The position numbers and the translations under genes are program-made. Shown piece by piece: positions 1-7,081 of a stretch of 8,875 bases of DNA. Position 1 is the stretch's first letter. The number at the start of each line of letters is the position of its first letter. The notes beneath the pieces were generated by a model that made no database searches, was not told the DNA's origin, and saw nothing but the letters and a program-made list of their open reading frames with translations. The stretch comes from Pseudomonadota bacterium (GTDB taxonomy: Bacteria; Pseudomonadota; Alphaproteobacteria; Rhizobiales; Xanthobacteraceae), in contig JAEWBL010000104.1 in the NCBI GenBank assembly GCA_023391175.1, positions 1 through 8,875 of the forward strand, written 5' to 3'.

Positions 1-15
1 GGCCATCAAAAGCCC

Positions 16-690
16 TCAGCCGGCGTCCTCCAGCGCCTCCGATTCGGCCTGAAGAGCCGCGAGAAGCGTCATGAAGCGCTCGCCCTGCACCAGCACGTGC
101 GCTCTCAGGCGTTCGGCGGCGAGGGAGCCGTCGCCGGCGAACAGGGCATCGACGATGCCCTGGTGTTCGGCGAAGGACGCCTCCACCCGGCGCGGCACCT
201 TGAGTTGCAGGCGGCGATAGGGCTGGAGCCCGCGCTGCAAGCGCAGCGCCTCCCCCGCCAGAACCCGGTTGCCGGTGGCGGCATAAATGGCGGCATGAAA
301 CCGGGCGTTGGCGGGGTAATAGGCGTCCTCGTCGCCGGCGGCTGCGGCGATGCGGCAGGTCTCGTGCGCCTCCGAAATCGCCTCGAGGTCGGAGGAACCC
401 ATGCGCTGCACGGCGAGCCGTCCGCAGGAGGCCTCGATCTCGGCCATCAGCTCGAAGGATTCGATGAGTTCGCGCGGGCCGAGCAGCACCACGAAGGCAC
501 CGCGGCGGGGGCGGATCTCCACGAGGCCGGATGAGGAGAGTTGGATCAGCGCCTCGCGGATGGGTGTGCGTGACACGCCGAACCGCTCCGCAAGGCCCAC
601 CTCGTCGAGCCGCTGCCCGGGCTTCAGCCGGCCGGCGACGATATCGTCCTCCAGCGCCTCCCTGAGCCTCGGCGTCTGCTCTCCCCGCAC
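16..690 (-). CDS. matR: GntR-family (FCD subfamily) regulator of malonate genes, MatR-like
   Basis: DNA-binding regulator, expected to control the divergent malonate operon in response to malonate or a related metabolite. The 224-residue product has an N-terminal winged helix-turn-helix at about residues 6-70, with the GntR signature GVSRTPIREAL at 38-48. A helical FCD ligand-binding domain fills the rest. Likely metal or ligand residues are His132 (NARFHAAIY), His176 (EHQGIVDAL) and His198. Asn128 sits where many FCD proteins have Asp, which is a common variant. I chose the GTG at 690 because AAGGAG lies 7 nt upstream and the resulting length and short pre-HTH tail are normal. The same frame stays open to a GTG at 840, but that would add 50 non-conserved residues and run through the operator region. 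The name rests on the FCD family, divergence from matA, and the operator resembling the known Rhizobium MatR site. Confidence 0.88.
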   Translation of the reverse strand: MRGEQTPRLREALEDDIVAGRLKPGQRLDEVGLAERFGVSRTPIREALIQLSSSGLVEIRPRRGAFVVLLGPRELIESFELMAEIEASCGRLAVQRMGSSDLEAISEAHETCRIAAAAGDEDAYYPANARFHAAIYAATGNRVLAGEALRLQRGLQPYRRLQLKVPRRVEASFAEHQGIVDALFAGDGSLAAERLRAHVLVQGERFMTLLAALQAESEALEDAG

Positions 691-697
691 GACGGCG

Positions 698-703
698 CTC
701 CTT
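698..703 (-). promoter_or_regulatory. Ribosome binding site that fixes the matR start
   Basis: On the minus strand AAGGAG lies 7 nt before the GTG at 690-688. This is the only good Shine-Dalgarno sequence found for this frame. It favours a 224-residue product over the 274-residue reading from 840. Confidence 0.75.
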
Positions 704-743
704 GCGAACTCCCCGTCATCAGAAAGCCGAGTCCCACCATTCA

Positions 744-772
744 ATGCAAGAGAGAAAATCTTGCATACATGA
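744..772. promoter_or_regulatory. Predicted MatR operator with overlapping inverted repeat
   Basis: TCTTGCATACATGA at 759-772 matches 12 of 14 bases of TCTTGTATACACGA, the Rhizobium leguminosarum bv. trifolii MatR site as I recall it. Its first eight bases also form the right arm of a perfect inverted repeat: ATGCAAGA (744-751), a 7-bp spacer, then TCTTGCAT (759-766). The region may therefore hold one full box and one inverted half-box. It ends 3 bp before the matA -35 element and lies 54-82 bp upstream of the matR start, so one protein here could affect both directions. The sequence is seen directly. The binding is inferred, and the sign of regulation cannot be read from the DNA. Confidence 0.75.
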
Positions 773-775
773 ATG

Positions 776-804
776 TTGACAAAAAATGCAGTTGGATTTC
801 TATT
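776..804 (+). promoter_or_regulatory. Sigma70-like promoter of the mat operon
   Basis: A perfect -35 TTGACA (776-781) is followed after 17 bp by TCTATT (799-804), which matches 4 of 6 bases of the -10 consensus. Transcription would start near 811, leaving a leader of about 184 nt before matA. The operator centre (765.5) would then lie near -45, directly upstream of the -35 box. The Rhizobium site is centred near -66 as I recall, so the real start could differ. Confidence 0.6.
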
Positions 805-994
805 GCCGACAGACGCCGCGGGGATCCTGGAAGATGCCACATCTTGATACCGGAGCGCGACTTTTGCCCCAGACCGCAGGCACTATCACCCGAAAGAGAA
901 CGCCCTGCCCCGGCCCCATGGGCTTGCCTTCGCGGCGGGCGCGCCGTCCCATGACGGTGGGGATGTCCGGCATCGGGGCTGGTGGAGTGCGGCG

Positions 995-2365
995 ATGACT
1001 TCCAACGCGTCCTTCTTCGGCGATCTGCTCACCACCATCGCGGATCGAGGCCGCGCCCTTCTGGATCGCAACGCCCGCGTCTCCGGCGCCACCAAGGCGG
1101 CGACGCTGGTGGAGCGGTGCGAGCAGCTTCTCTCCGGTCGCGGCGAGGCCTCGGGCGTGGCACTCGCCACCGACATCCTCGATCGCTACGCCCGCATGAA
1201 GACCGGCGAGCGCATCGCCTTCTTCGAGGCGCTGGCTGAGACCTTCGGGCCGGACCGCGCCCGGCTCGACGCCGCCATCGCCAGCTACGGGCGCACCGGA
1301 TCGGATGCGGCGGCCGCCGAACTCCACCTCGCCAGCGAGCCCCGCCGGCAGGAGCTGTTCCGCCGCTTCAACATGGCCGCCGGCGCGACGCTCTCCCTCG
1401 TCCGCATGCGCGAGCATCTGATGGACGCCATGGTGCTCCGGCGTGACCTCGCCGCCGTGGATCGCGATTTCGGCCATCTGTTCTCGTCCTGGTTCAACCG
1501 GGGGTTCCTCGTGCTGCGACGCATCGACTGGTCGACGCCCGCCAACGTGCTGGAGAAGATCATCCGCTACGAGGCGGTGCATGCCATCCGCGACTGGAAC
1601 GACCTGCGCGCGCGCGTCGACAGCCCGGACCGGCGCTGCTACGCCTTCTTCCATCCGGCATTGGTGGATGAGCCGCTGATCTTCGTGGAAGTGGCGCTCA
1701 CCAAGGACATTCCCGGCGCCATCGCCCCGGTGCTGGACCAGTCGCGCGAGCTGCTGGAACCGGAGAAGGCCACCACGGCCGTCTTCTATTCCATCTCCAA
1801 CTGCCAGCGCGGGCTCGGCGGCGTCTCGTTCGGCAATTTCCTCATCAAGCAGGTGGTGGAGGAGATTTCCCGCGAGATTCCCTCGCTCACCACCTTCGTC
1901 ACCCTCTCCCCCGTCCCCGGCTTCCGCGCCTGGCTCGACGGCGAGCGCAAGGCCGAGACGCCGGCCGCCCTCACCACCGCCGACAAGGAGACGCTCAAGG
2001 CGCTCGACACGCCGGACTGGGCGGAGAAGGCGGATGTGCGCGAGGCGCTGACGCCGGTGCTGTGCGCCGCGGCGGCCTATTATTTCCTCGTCGCCCGCAC
2101 CTCCAAGGGCAAGCCGGTGGACCCGGTGGCCCGGTTCCACCTCGGCAATGGCGCGCGGCTGGAGAAGATCAATCCCATGGGCGACCTCTCGGCCAAGGGC
2201 ATCGCCCAGGCGGCGGGGCTCATGGTGAACTACCGCTATGTCCTCACCGACATCGAGAAGAACCACGAGGCCTTCGCCGGCAAGGGCGAGGTGGTCGCCA
2301 GCCCGGCAGTGAAGAAGCTGCTGCGGGCGGATGCGGGTGCCCGCGCCCTGGTCCCGGTCTCCTGA
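995..2365 (+). CDS. matA: Malonyl-CoA decarboxylase
   Basis: Cytoplasmic enzyme that decarboxylates malonyl-CoA to acetyl-CoA and CO2, the step that lets malonate serve as a carbon source. The 456 residues match the size of bacterial MatA. An N-terminal all-helical domain covers about residues 1-180 and a C-terminal GNAT-like catalytic domain the rest. The family landmarks FYSIS (264-268), the FVTLSPVPGF block with Ser305, and the FHLGNGA block with His382 are present. Ser305 and His382 line up with the Ser-His catalytic pair known from the human enzyme (Ser329 and His423). The ATG at 995 has GGAG 7 nt upstream. This is the first gene of the operon, and matB follows after 60 nt. I see no truncation or missing key residue. 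Confidence 0.95.
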   Translation: MTSNASFFGDLLTTIADRGRALLDRNARVSGATKAATLVERCEQLLSGRGEASGVALATDILDRYARMKTGERIAFFEALAETFGPDRARLDAAIASYGRTGSDAAAAELHLASEPRRQELFRRFNMAAGATLSLVRMREHLMDAMVLRRDLAAVDRDFGHLFSSWFNRGFLVLRRIDWSTPANVLEKIIRYEAVHAIRDWNDLRARVDSPDRRCYAFFHPALVDEPLIFVEVALTKDIPGAIAPVLDQSRELLEPEKATTAVFYSISNCQRGLGGVSFGNFLIKQVVEEISREIPSLTTFVTLSPVPGFRAWLDGERKAETPAALTTADKETLKALDTPDWAEKADVREALTPVLCAAAAYYFLVARTSKGKPVDPVARFHLGNGARLEKINPMGDLSAKGIAQAAGLMVNYRYVLTDIEKNHEAFAGKGEVVASPAVKKLLRADAGARALVPVS

Positions 2366-2425
2366 TCCACCGGTTCCCAAAGCTGCCCGACACGGCATCG
2401 GCACTGCCGCCAACGAGACGAAGAC

Positions 2426-3955
2426 ATGACCGAGAACTATCTCTTCAGCGCCATCCGCGCCGCCATCCCGGGAAAAGACAAGCCCCTGGCCCGCCTCATC
2501 GACGGGACGGTGGAGACCTATGGGGACGCCCTCGCCCTTTCCGCCCGCCTCGCCAATCTCCTGGTCGCGCGCGGCGTGAAGCCCGGTGACCGGGTGGCGG
2601 TGCAAGTGGAGAAATCCTGGCCTGCCCTCGCGCTTTATCTCGGGGCGATCCGCGCGGGCGCTGTCTATCTGCCGCTCAACACGGCCTACACGCTGAACGA
2701 GATCGAGTATTTCCTCTCCGACGCCGAGCCCGCCGTGTTCGTGTGCCGGCCGGAGATCGAAGAGGATGCGCGGGCGCTCGCCGCCCGTCTCGGCGTCGGC
2801 GCGGTGGAGACGCTCGGCACCGACGGCAAGGGCTCGCTGACCGAGGCCGCAGCGACCTTCCCCGACACGTTCGAGGACGTGGCGCGCGGGCCGGAAGACC
2901 TTGGCGGCAATCTCTACACCTCGGGCACCACGGGCCGCGCCAAGGGCGCCATGCTCTCCCACGCCAACCTGCTCTCCAATGCGCAGACGCTGAAGGAGTA
3001 CTGGCGCTTCACGGCGGACGACGTGCTGCTGCACGCGCTGCCCATCTTCCACACCCACGGCCTGTTCGTCGCCTCCAACATCGTCCTTCTGGCGGGCGCG
3101 AGCATGGAGTTCCGCTCCAAGTTCGATCCGAAGGAGGCCATCGCCCTCATGTCGGCAGGCACAGTGACGACCCTCATGGGCGTGCCCACCTTCTACACCC
3201 GCCTGCTCGACCAGCCCGGCCTCACGCGGGAGGCGACGAAGGGCATGCGCCTGTTCGTCTCCGGCTCTGCGCCGCTGCTCGCCGAGACCCACCGCGCCTT
3301 CGAGGAGCGGACCGGCCACGCCATCCTCGAGCGCTACGGCATGACCGAGACGGGCATGAACACCTCCAACCCCTATGACGGCGCGCGCATCGCCGGCACG
3401 GTGGGCTATCCCCTGCCCGGCATAAGCGTGCGCGTCACCGATCCCGAGACCGGCGCGGTGCTGCCCACCGGCGAAATCGGCATGATCGAGGTTCAGGGCC
3501 CGAACGTGTTCAAGGGCTACTGGCGGATGCCGGAGAAGACCGCCACGGAATTCCGGGACGGCTTCTTCATTACCGGCGACCTCGGCAAGATCGATGACAA
3601 GGGGTACGTCCACATCGTCGGGCGCGGCAAGGATCTCGTCATCACCGGCGGCTTCAACGTCTATCCCAAGGAAGTCGAAGGCGAGATCGACGCCATCCCG
3701 GGCGTCGTCGAAAGCGCGGTCATCGGCGTGCCCCACCCGGATTTCGGCGAGGGCGTCACCGCCGTCATCGTCGCCCAGAAGGATGCGACGCTGACGGAAG
3801 ATGCCGTGCATCGGGCCCTTGAAAATCGTCTTGCCAAGTTCAAGCAGCCGAAGCGCGTTTTCTTCGTCTCCGAGCTGCCGCGCAGCACCATGGGCAAGGT
3901 GCAGAAGAATATCCTTCGAGACACCTACAAGGACATCTATCGTAACGTCGCCTGA
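2426..3955 (+). CDS. matB: Malonyl-CoA synthetase (malonate-CoA ligase)
   Basis: Acyl-adenylate-forming (ANL) enzyme that joins malonate to CoA using ATP via malonyl-AMP; its product is the substrate of MatA. The 509 residues carry the ATP-binding loop YTSGTTGRAK (164-173), YGMTET (304-309), the TGD motif (383-385) whose Asp binds ribose, and the hinge region GRGKDL (399-404). GGFNVYPKEVE (408-418) follows, then the catalytic Lys491 in PRSTMGKVQK. Arg230 in the MEFRSKF block and Arg275 are plausible malonate carboxylate ligands by comparison with characterised MatB enzymes, but I could not align them. The length matches MatB rather than longer acetyl-CoA synthetases. Shine-Dalgarno pairing before the ATG is weak (GAGACGAAG), so translation may depend partly on ribosomes coming from matA, 60 nt upstream. 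Confidence 0.93.
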   Translation: MTENYLFSAIRAAIPGKDKPLARLIDGTVETYGDALALSARLANLLVARGVKPGDRVAVQVEKSWPALALYLGAIRAGAVYLPLNTAYTLNEIEYFLSDAEPAVFVCRPEIEEDARALAARLGVGAVETLGTDGKGSLTEAAATFPDTFEDVARGPEDLGGNLYTSGTTGRAKGAMLSHANLLSNAQTLKEYWRFTADDVLLHALPIFHTHGLFVASNIVLLAGASMEFRSKFDPKEAIALMSAGTVTTLMGVPTFYTRLLDQPGLTREATKGMRLFVSGSAPLLAETHRAFEERTGHAILERYGMTETGMNTSNPYDGARIAGTVGYPLPGISVRVTDPETGAVLPTGEIGMIEVQGPNVFKGYWRMPEKTATEFRDGFFITGDLGKIDDKGYVHIVGRGKDLVITGGFNVYPKEVEGEIDAIPGVVESAVIGVPHPDFGEGVTAVIVAQKDATLTEDAVHRALENRLAKFKQPKRVFFVSELPRSTMGKVQKNILRDTYKDIYRNVA

Positions 3956-4029
3956 CAAAGGGGACCGCGCCGCCGGCAACGCCAATCAGCCGTCGGCCAA
4001 TCCCCGCCAGGAAATATGAAATCGACCTG

Positions 4030-4055
4030 CCGGACCCCGGATCAACCGGGGCCGG
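4030..4055 (+). other. GC-rich hairpin between matB and matP
   Basis: CCCCGG (4035-4040) pairs with CCGGGG (4046-4051) around the loop ATCAA. CCGG (4030-4033) and CCGG (4052-4055) extend the stem past a single bulged A at 4034. No run of T follows, so this is not a standard intrinsic terminator. In a 159-bp gap inside an otherwise tight operon it could stabilise an mRNA end, mark a processing site or give partial termination. No convincing promoter was seen in the gap (3956-4114). Confidence 0.55.
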
Positions 4056-4082
4056 AACAATGAAACGGGAAGAAACGCCAAC

Positions 4083-4101
4083 GGCCCGCAGCCACCGGGC
4101 C
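4083..4101 (+). other. Short hairpin just upstream of the matP ribosome site
   Basis: GGCCCG (4083-4088) can pair with CGGGCC (4096-4101) around a 7-nt loop. The strong matP Shine-Dalgarno AGGGAGGAA (4102-4110) starts immediately after the stem, 4 nt before the ATG at 4115. The stem leaves the ribosome site exposed, so it may keep the site accessible. Stems this short are common in GC-rich DNA. Confidence 0.35.
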
Positions 4102-4114
4102 AGGGAGGAAATCC

Positions 4115-5164
4115 ATGCCCAACGACCATTCCCTCATCCATCGCCCGGTCTCCCGCCGCCTCGTGCTGGCTGGCGCGCTGGCCGCGCCCGCCGTGCTGCG
4201 CTTCACCGGCACCGCGCACGCCGCCACGACCCTCAAGATCTCCCACCAGTTCCCCTCTTCTTCCGGCGACGAGGGCGACTTCCGCGACCGCCTCGTGCGC
4301 CGCTTCGCCGATGAGGTGACGAAACGCACCAACGGCGAAGTCGCCTTCGAGATCTATCCCGGCTCGTCGCTGATGAAGACGAACGCGCAGTTTTCGGCCC
4401 TGCGCAAGGGCGCGCTCGACCTTTCGCTCTATCCCATCTCCTACGCGGGCGGCGAGGCGCCGGAGTGCAACATCGGCCTCATGCCGGGCCTCGTCTCCTC
4501 CTACGATCAGGGCCTCGCCTGGCGCACCAAGCCGGTGGGGCAGGCCTTCTCGGAGTATCTCGAAGGCAAGGGCGTCAAGATCCTCACCTGGGTCTGGCAG
4601 GCGGGCGGGGTCGCCAGCCGCGAGAAGCCGCTCATCGCGCCCGAGGATGCCAAGGGCATGAAGATCCGCGGCGGCTCGCGCGAGATGGACATGGTGCTGC
4701 AAGCCGCCGGCGCCGCCGTGCTGTCGCTGCCGTCGAACGAGCTTTATGTCGCTATGCAGACGGGTGCCTGTGACGCGGGCATCACCTCGTCCACCTCGCT
4801 CATCTCCTTCCGGCTGGAAGAGCTGGCCAAGCAGCTCACCACCGGCCGCGGCAAGTCCTACTGGTTCATGCTGGAGCCGCTGCTGATCTCCAAGGCGGTG
4901 TTCGACAAGCTGCCCAAGGCGCAGCAGGACGTGCTCACCGCCGTGGGGCTGGAGATGGAGGCCTTCGGCAAGGCCGGCGCCATGGCCGACGACACGAAGG
5001 TCGCCGAAGTGTTCGCCAAGGCGGGTGCCAAGATCCACGATCTCGATGCCGCCACCGTGGAGAAGTGGCGCGCCATCGCCCGCGACACCGCGTGGAAGGA
5101 CTATTCCTCCAAGTCCGCCGGCTGCGCCAACCTCATGAAGCTCGCGCAGGAGGTGCCGGCATGA
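4115..5164 (+). CDS. matP: TRAP transporter substrate-binding protein (DctP family), probably malonate-specific
   Basis: Periplasmic receptor that should capture malonate and deliver it to MatQM. The 349-residue precursor has a cleavable signal. PVSRRLVLAG at 11-20 is a twin-arginine-like motif, followed by a hydrophobic stretch and a TAHA-ATT cleavage site after residue 36. The mature protein has DctP family features: KISHQF near the N-terminus, the region around KIRGG with Arg185, which fits the conserved carboxylate-binding arginine, and ELYVAMQTGACDAG (209-222). The ATG at 4115 has a strong AGGGAGGAA 4 nt upstream. Its last codons overlap the matQ start by 4 bp. Substrate specificity is inferred from the adjacent matAB and operator, since related receptors bind many carboxylates. 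A malonate TRAP system (MatPQM) is known in Sinorhizobium. Confidence 0.88.
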   Translation: MPNDHSLIHRPVSRRLVLAGALAAPAVLRFTGTAHAATTLKISHQFPSSSGDEGDFRDRLVRRFADEVTKRTNGEVAFEIYPGSSLMKTNAQFSALRKGALDLSLYPISYAGGEAPECNIGLMPGLVSSYDQGLAWRTKPVGQAFSEYLEGKGVKILTWVWQAGGVASREKPLIAPEDAKGMKIRGGSREMDMVLQAAGAAVLSLPSNELYVAMQTGACDAGITSSTSLISFRLEELAKQLTTGRGKSYWFMLEPLLISKAVFDKLPKAQQDVLTAVGLEMEAFGKAGAMADDTKVAEVFAKAGAKIHDLDAATVEKWRAIARDTAWKDYSSKSAGCANLMKLAQEVPA

Positions 5165-5721
5165 GCCACGGGCTCGATCTCGGCCACGGCGCGGACGCGC
5201 GGGCGGAGGCGGCGCACGCCCCTCCGCTTCTGATGGCGGCGCACGGGCTGCTGCGGCGGGCCAACCGTCTCATCCTCGCCCTCGGCTCGGTCGCCCTCGT
5301 GGCGGCGAGCCTCATCCTCTCCTACAGCGTGGTGTCGCGCTTCTTCTTCCGCGCGCCGACCTACTGGCAGGACGAGGCCTCGGTGTTCCTGCTGGTGGGC
5401 GTCACCTTCATGACCGCCGCCTTCGTGCAGAGCCAGCGCGGCCATGTGGCCATCGATGCCCTGGCCCACATGCTGCCGCCCGCCGCCAACCGGGTGCGGC
5501 AGTTCGTGGTGGACGTGTTGAGCTTCGCCTTCTGCGCCTTCTTCACCTGGAAGTCCTTCACCCTTTGGCATGAGGCGTGGGTGGACGGACAGGTGACCTC
5601 CTCCACCTGGGCCCCACCCCTCTCCATCCCCTACGGCGTGATGACCGCCGGCATGGGCCTCCTCTCGCTGCAGATCCTCATTCAGGTTCTCGCCGGACTT
5701 CTGGAAAGGGTGGAACGATGA
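5161..5721 (+). CDS. matQ: TRAP transporter small membrane subunit (DctQ family)
   Basis: Small inner-membrane subunit of the tripartite transporter, which pairs with the large subunit MatM. The 186 residues give four hydrophobic segments at about 36-58, 72-90, 106-130 and 155-178, the usual DctQ layout. The family motif region RAPTYWQDEAS (64-74), with Trp69 and Glu72, lies just before the second segment. The start is the ATG at 5161, which overlaps the matP stop as ATGA and has AGGAGG 7 nt upstream. The frame extends further upstream inside matP, but that part encodes an Arg-rich shadow with no membrane character. The first 30 residues are Ala/His/Gly-rich and poorly conserved in type. Confidence 0.88.
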   Translation: MSHGLDLGHGADARAEAAHAPPLLMAAHGLLRRANRLILALGSVALVAASLILSYSVVSRFFFRAPTYWQDEASVFLLVGVTFMTAAFVQSQRGHVAIDALAHMLPPAANRVRQFVVDVLSFAFCAFFTWKSFTLWHEAWVDGQVTSSTWAPPLSIPYGVMTAGMGLLSLQILIQVLAGLLERVER

Positions 5722-7070
5722 GCACGGCCCTCGTCGGCCTCCTTTATGGCGGGGCCACCCTCGGCACCATGTTCCTCGGCATGCCCATCGCGTTCGCGCT
5801 GGGGGCGGTGGCGGTGCTGTTCATGATCGGCTTCATGCCGGCCGCCTCCCTCGATACGGTGACGCAGAACGTCTATGAGGAGATGGCCTCCATCACCCTC
5901 CTGTCGATCCCGCTCTTCATCCTGAAGGGGGCGGCCATCGGCAAGTCGCGGGCGGGGCAGGATCTCTATTCGGCGCTCCATGCCTGGATGCACAAGATCC
6001 CCGGCGGGCTCGGCATCGCCAATGTGTTCGCCTGCGCCCTGTTCGCCGCCATGGCCGGCTCCTCGCCCGCCACCTGCTCGGCCATCGGCTCGGCCGGCAT
6101 TCCCGAGATGCGCAAGCGCGGCTATTCGGGCGCCTTCGCGGCCGGGCTGATCGCCGCCGGCGGCACCCTCGGCATCCTCCTGCCGCCCTCCATCACCATG
6201 ATCCTCTATGCGGTGGCGGCGGAGCAGTCGCTGGGCCGCCTCTTCCTCGCCGGCCTCGGGCCGGGGCTGCTGCTGGTGCTGCTGTTCGCCGGCTACGCCA
6301 TGGTGCGCTTCCGGCAGGAATATGCGGCGGCCAAGGCGGCCTATGCGGAGACCGGCGCGCGCTCCGCTTTGCTCCACGAGGAAAACCTCACCCTGCGCGA
6401 CCGTTTCGCAGCGCTGCCCCGGGTGCTGCCCTTCGTGGTGCTGCTCACCGGCGTGATGGTCGCGCTCTACGGCGGCTATGCGACACCCTCCGAGACGGCG
6501 GGCCTCGGCGGCGTGCTGGCGCTGGCGCTCATCGCTCTGATCTACGGCGTGTGGACCCCGAAGGACCTCTCGCCCATCCTCACATCGACCATCCGCGAAT
6601 CCACCATGCTGATGATGATCATCGGCATGTCCCTCCTCTATTCCTATGTCATGAGCTACCTGCACATCAGCCAGGCGGCGGCGCAGGCGATCGTGGCGCT
6701 CAACCTGTCCAAATGGCTGCTGCTCGCCACCATCCTGGTGCTGGTGGTGGTGCTGGGCTTCTTCCTGCCGCCGGTGTCCATCATCCTCATGACCGCGCCG
6801 ATCATCCTGCCGCCGCTGAAGGCGGCCGGCTTCGACCTGATCTGGTTCGGTGTGGTGATGACCATCGTGATGGAGATGGGGCTCATCCACCCACCGGTGG
6901 GGCTCAACATCTTCGTCATCAAGAACATCGCGCCCGACATCCCCCTGAAGGACGTCATCTGGGGCACGGTACCCTTCGTGCTCCTGATGCTGCTGGCGGT
7001 GATCCTGCTCTGCCTGTTCCCGCAGATCGCCACCGGCTTCCCGGACCTCGTGATGGGCAAAGGCCGCTAA
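5718..7070 (+). CDS. matM: TRAP transporter large permease subunit (DctM family)
   Basis: Main transport channel of the TRAP system, which moves the substrate with sodium (family knowledge). The 450-residue protein is highly hydrophobic, with about a dozen membrane segments. DctM landmarks are visible: AGSSPATCSAIG (113-124), GGTLGILLPPSI (148-159), YATPSETAGLGG (254-265), FFLPPVSIILMTAP (348-361) and MEMGLIHPPVGLNIFVI (385-401). A charged loop at about 198-232 makes it slightly longer than many DctM proteins. The start is the ATG at 5718 in an ATGA overlap with matQ, with GGAAAGG upstream. The longer reading from inside matQ adds an unlikely Arg/Pro-rich tail. It is the last gene of the operon, and its TAA is 11 bp from the stop of the convergent gene. 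No intrinsic terminator was seen. Confidence 0.92.
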   Translation: MSTALVGLLYGGATLGTMFLGMPIAFALGAVAVLFMIGFMPAASLDTVTQNVYEEMASITLLSIPLFILKGAAIGKSRAGQDLYSALHAWMHKIPGGLGIANVFACALFAAMAGSSPATCSAIGSAGIPEMRKRGYSGAFAAGLIAAGGTLGILLPPSITMILYAVAAEQSLGRLFLAGLGPGLLLVLLFAGYAMVRFRQEYAAAKAAYAETGARSALLHEENLTLRDRFAALPRVLPFVVLLTGVMVALYGGYATPSETAGLGGVLALALIALIYGVWTPKDLSPILTSTIRESTMLMMIIGMSLLYSYVMSYLHISQAAAQAIVALNLSKWLLLATILVLVVVLGFFLPPVSIILMTAPIILPPLKAAGFDLIWFGVVMTIVMEMGLIHPPVGLNIFVIKNIAPDIPLKDVIWGTVPFVLLMLLAVILLCLFPQIATGFPDLVMGKGR

Positions 7071-7081
7071 GACGCCGCGCC

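Larger units (their letters stand above)
691..994. other. Divergent matR-matA control region
   Basis: This 304-bp stretch between the two start codons holds no convincing gene. From left to right it contains the matR ribosome site and leader, a perfect inverted repeat with a MatR-like box (744-772), a plus-strand sigma70-like promoter (776-804) and a matA leader of about 184 nt. The part from about 740 to 805 is much richer in A+T than its surroundings, as expected for a promoter region. A minus-strand TTGTCA at 783-778 overlaps the plus-strand -35 and could be part of a matR promoter, but no good -10 follows it, so I do not assign one. The GGAG at 984-987 is the matA ribosome site. Confidence 0.7.

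Noticed and set aside
691..840. N-terminal extension of matR to the GTG at 840
   Set aside because: It would place the operator and promoter region inside the coding sequence. The GTG at 690 has a good ribosome site and gives a typical family length.
786..998. 70-codon plus-strand frame ending in an ATGA overlap with matA
   Set aside because: Its ATG lies between the -35 and -10 elements, upstream of the predicted transcription start. The product is Arg/Pro/Gly-rich with no recognisable features.
800..3985. Very long minus-strand open frame opposite matA and matB (1061 codons)
   Set aside because: It lies antisense to two well-supported enzymes and is rich in Arg, Gly, Ala, His and Glu with no domain. 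High GC with G/C third positions suppresses stop codons in this antisense frame.
4060..4314. 84-codon plus-strand frame overlapping the start of matP
   Set aside because: It has no Shine-Dalgarno, its product is Arg/Pro/His-rich, and it is out of frame with the clear signal peptide of MatP.
3986..5038. Minus-strand open frame opposite matP (350 codons)
   Set aside because: Low-complexity Gly/His/Arg-rich product, fully antisense to a receptor gene with clear motifs, and no ribosome site of note.
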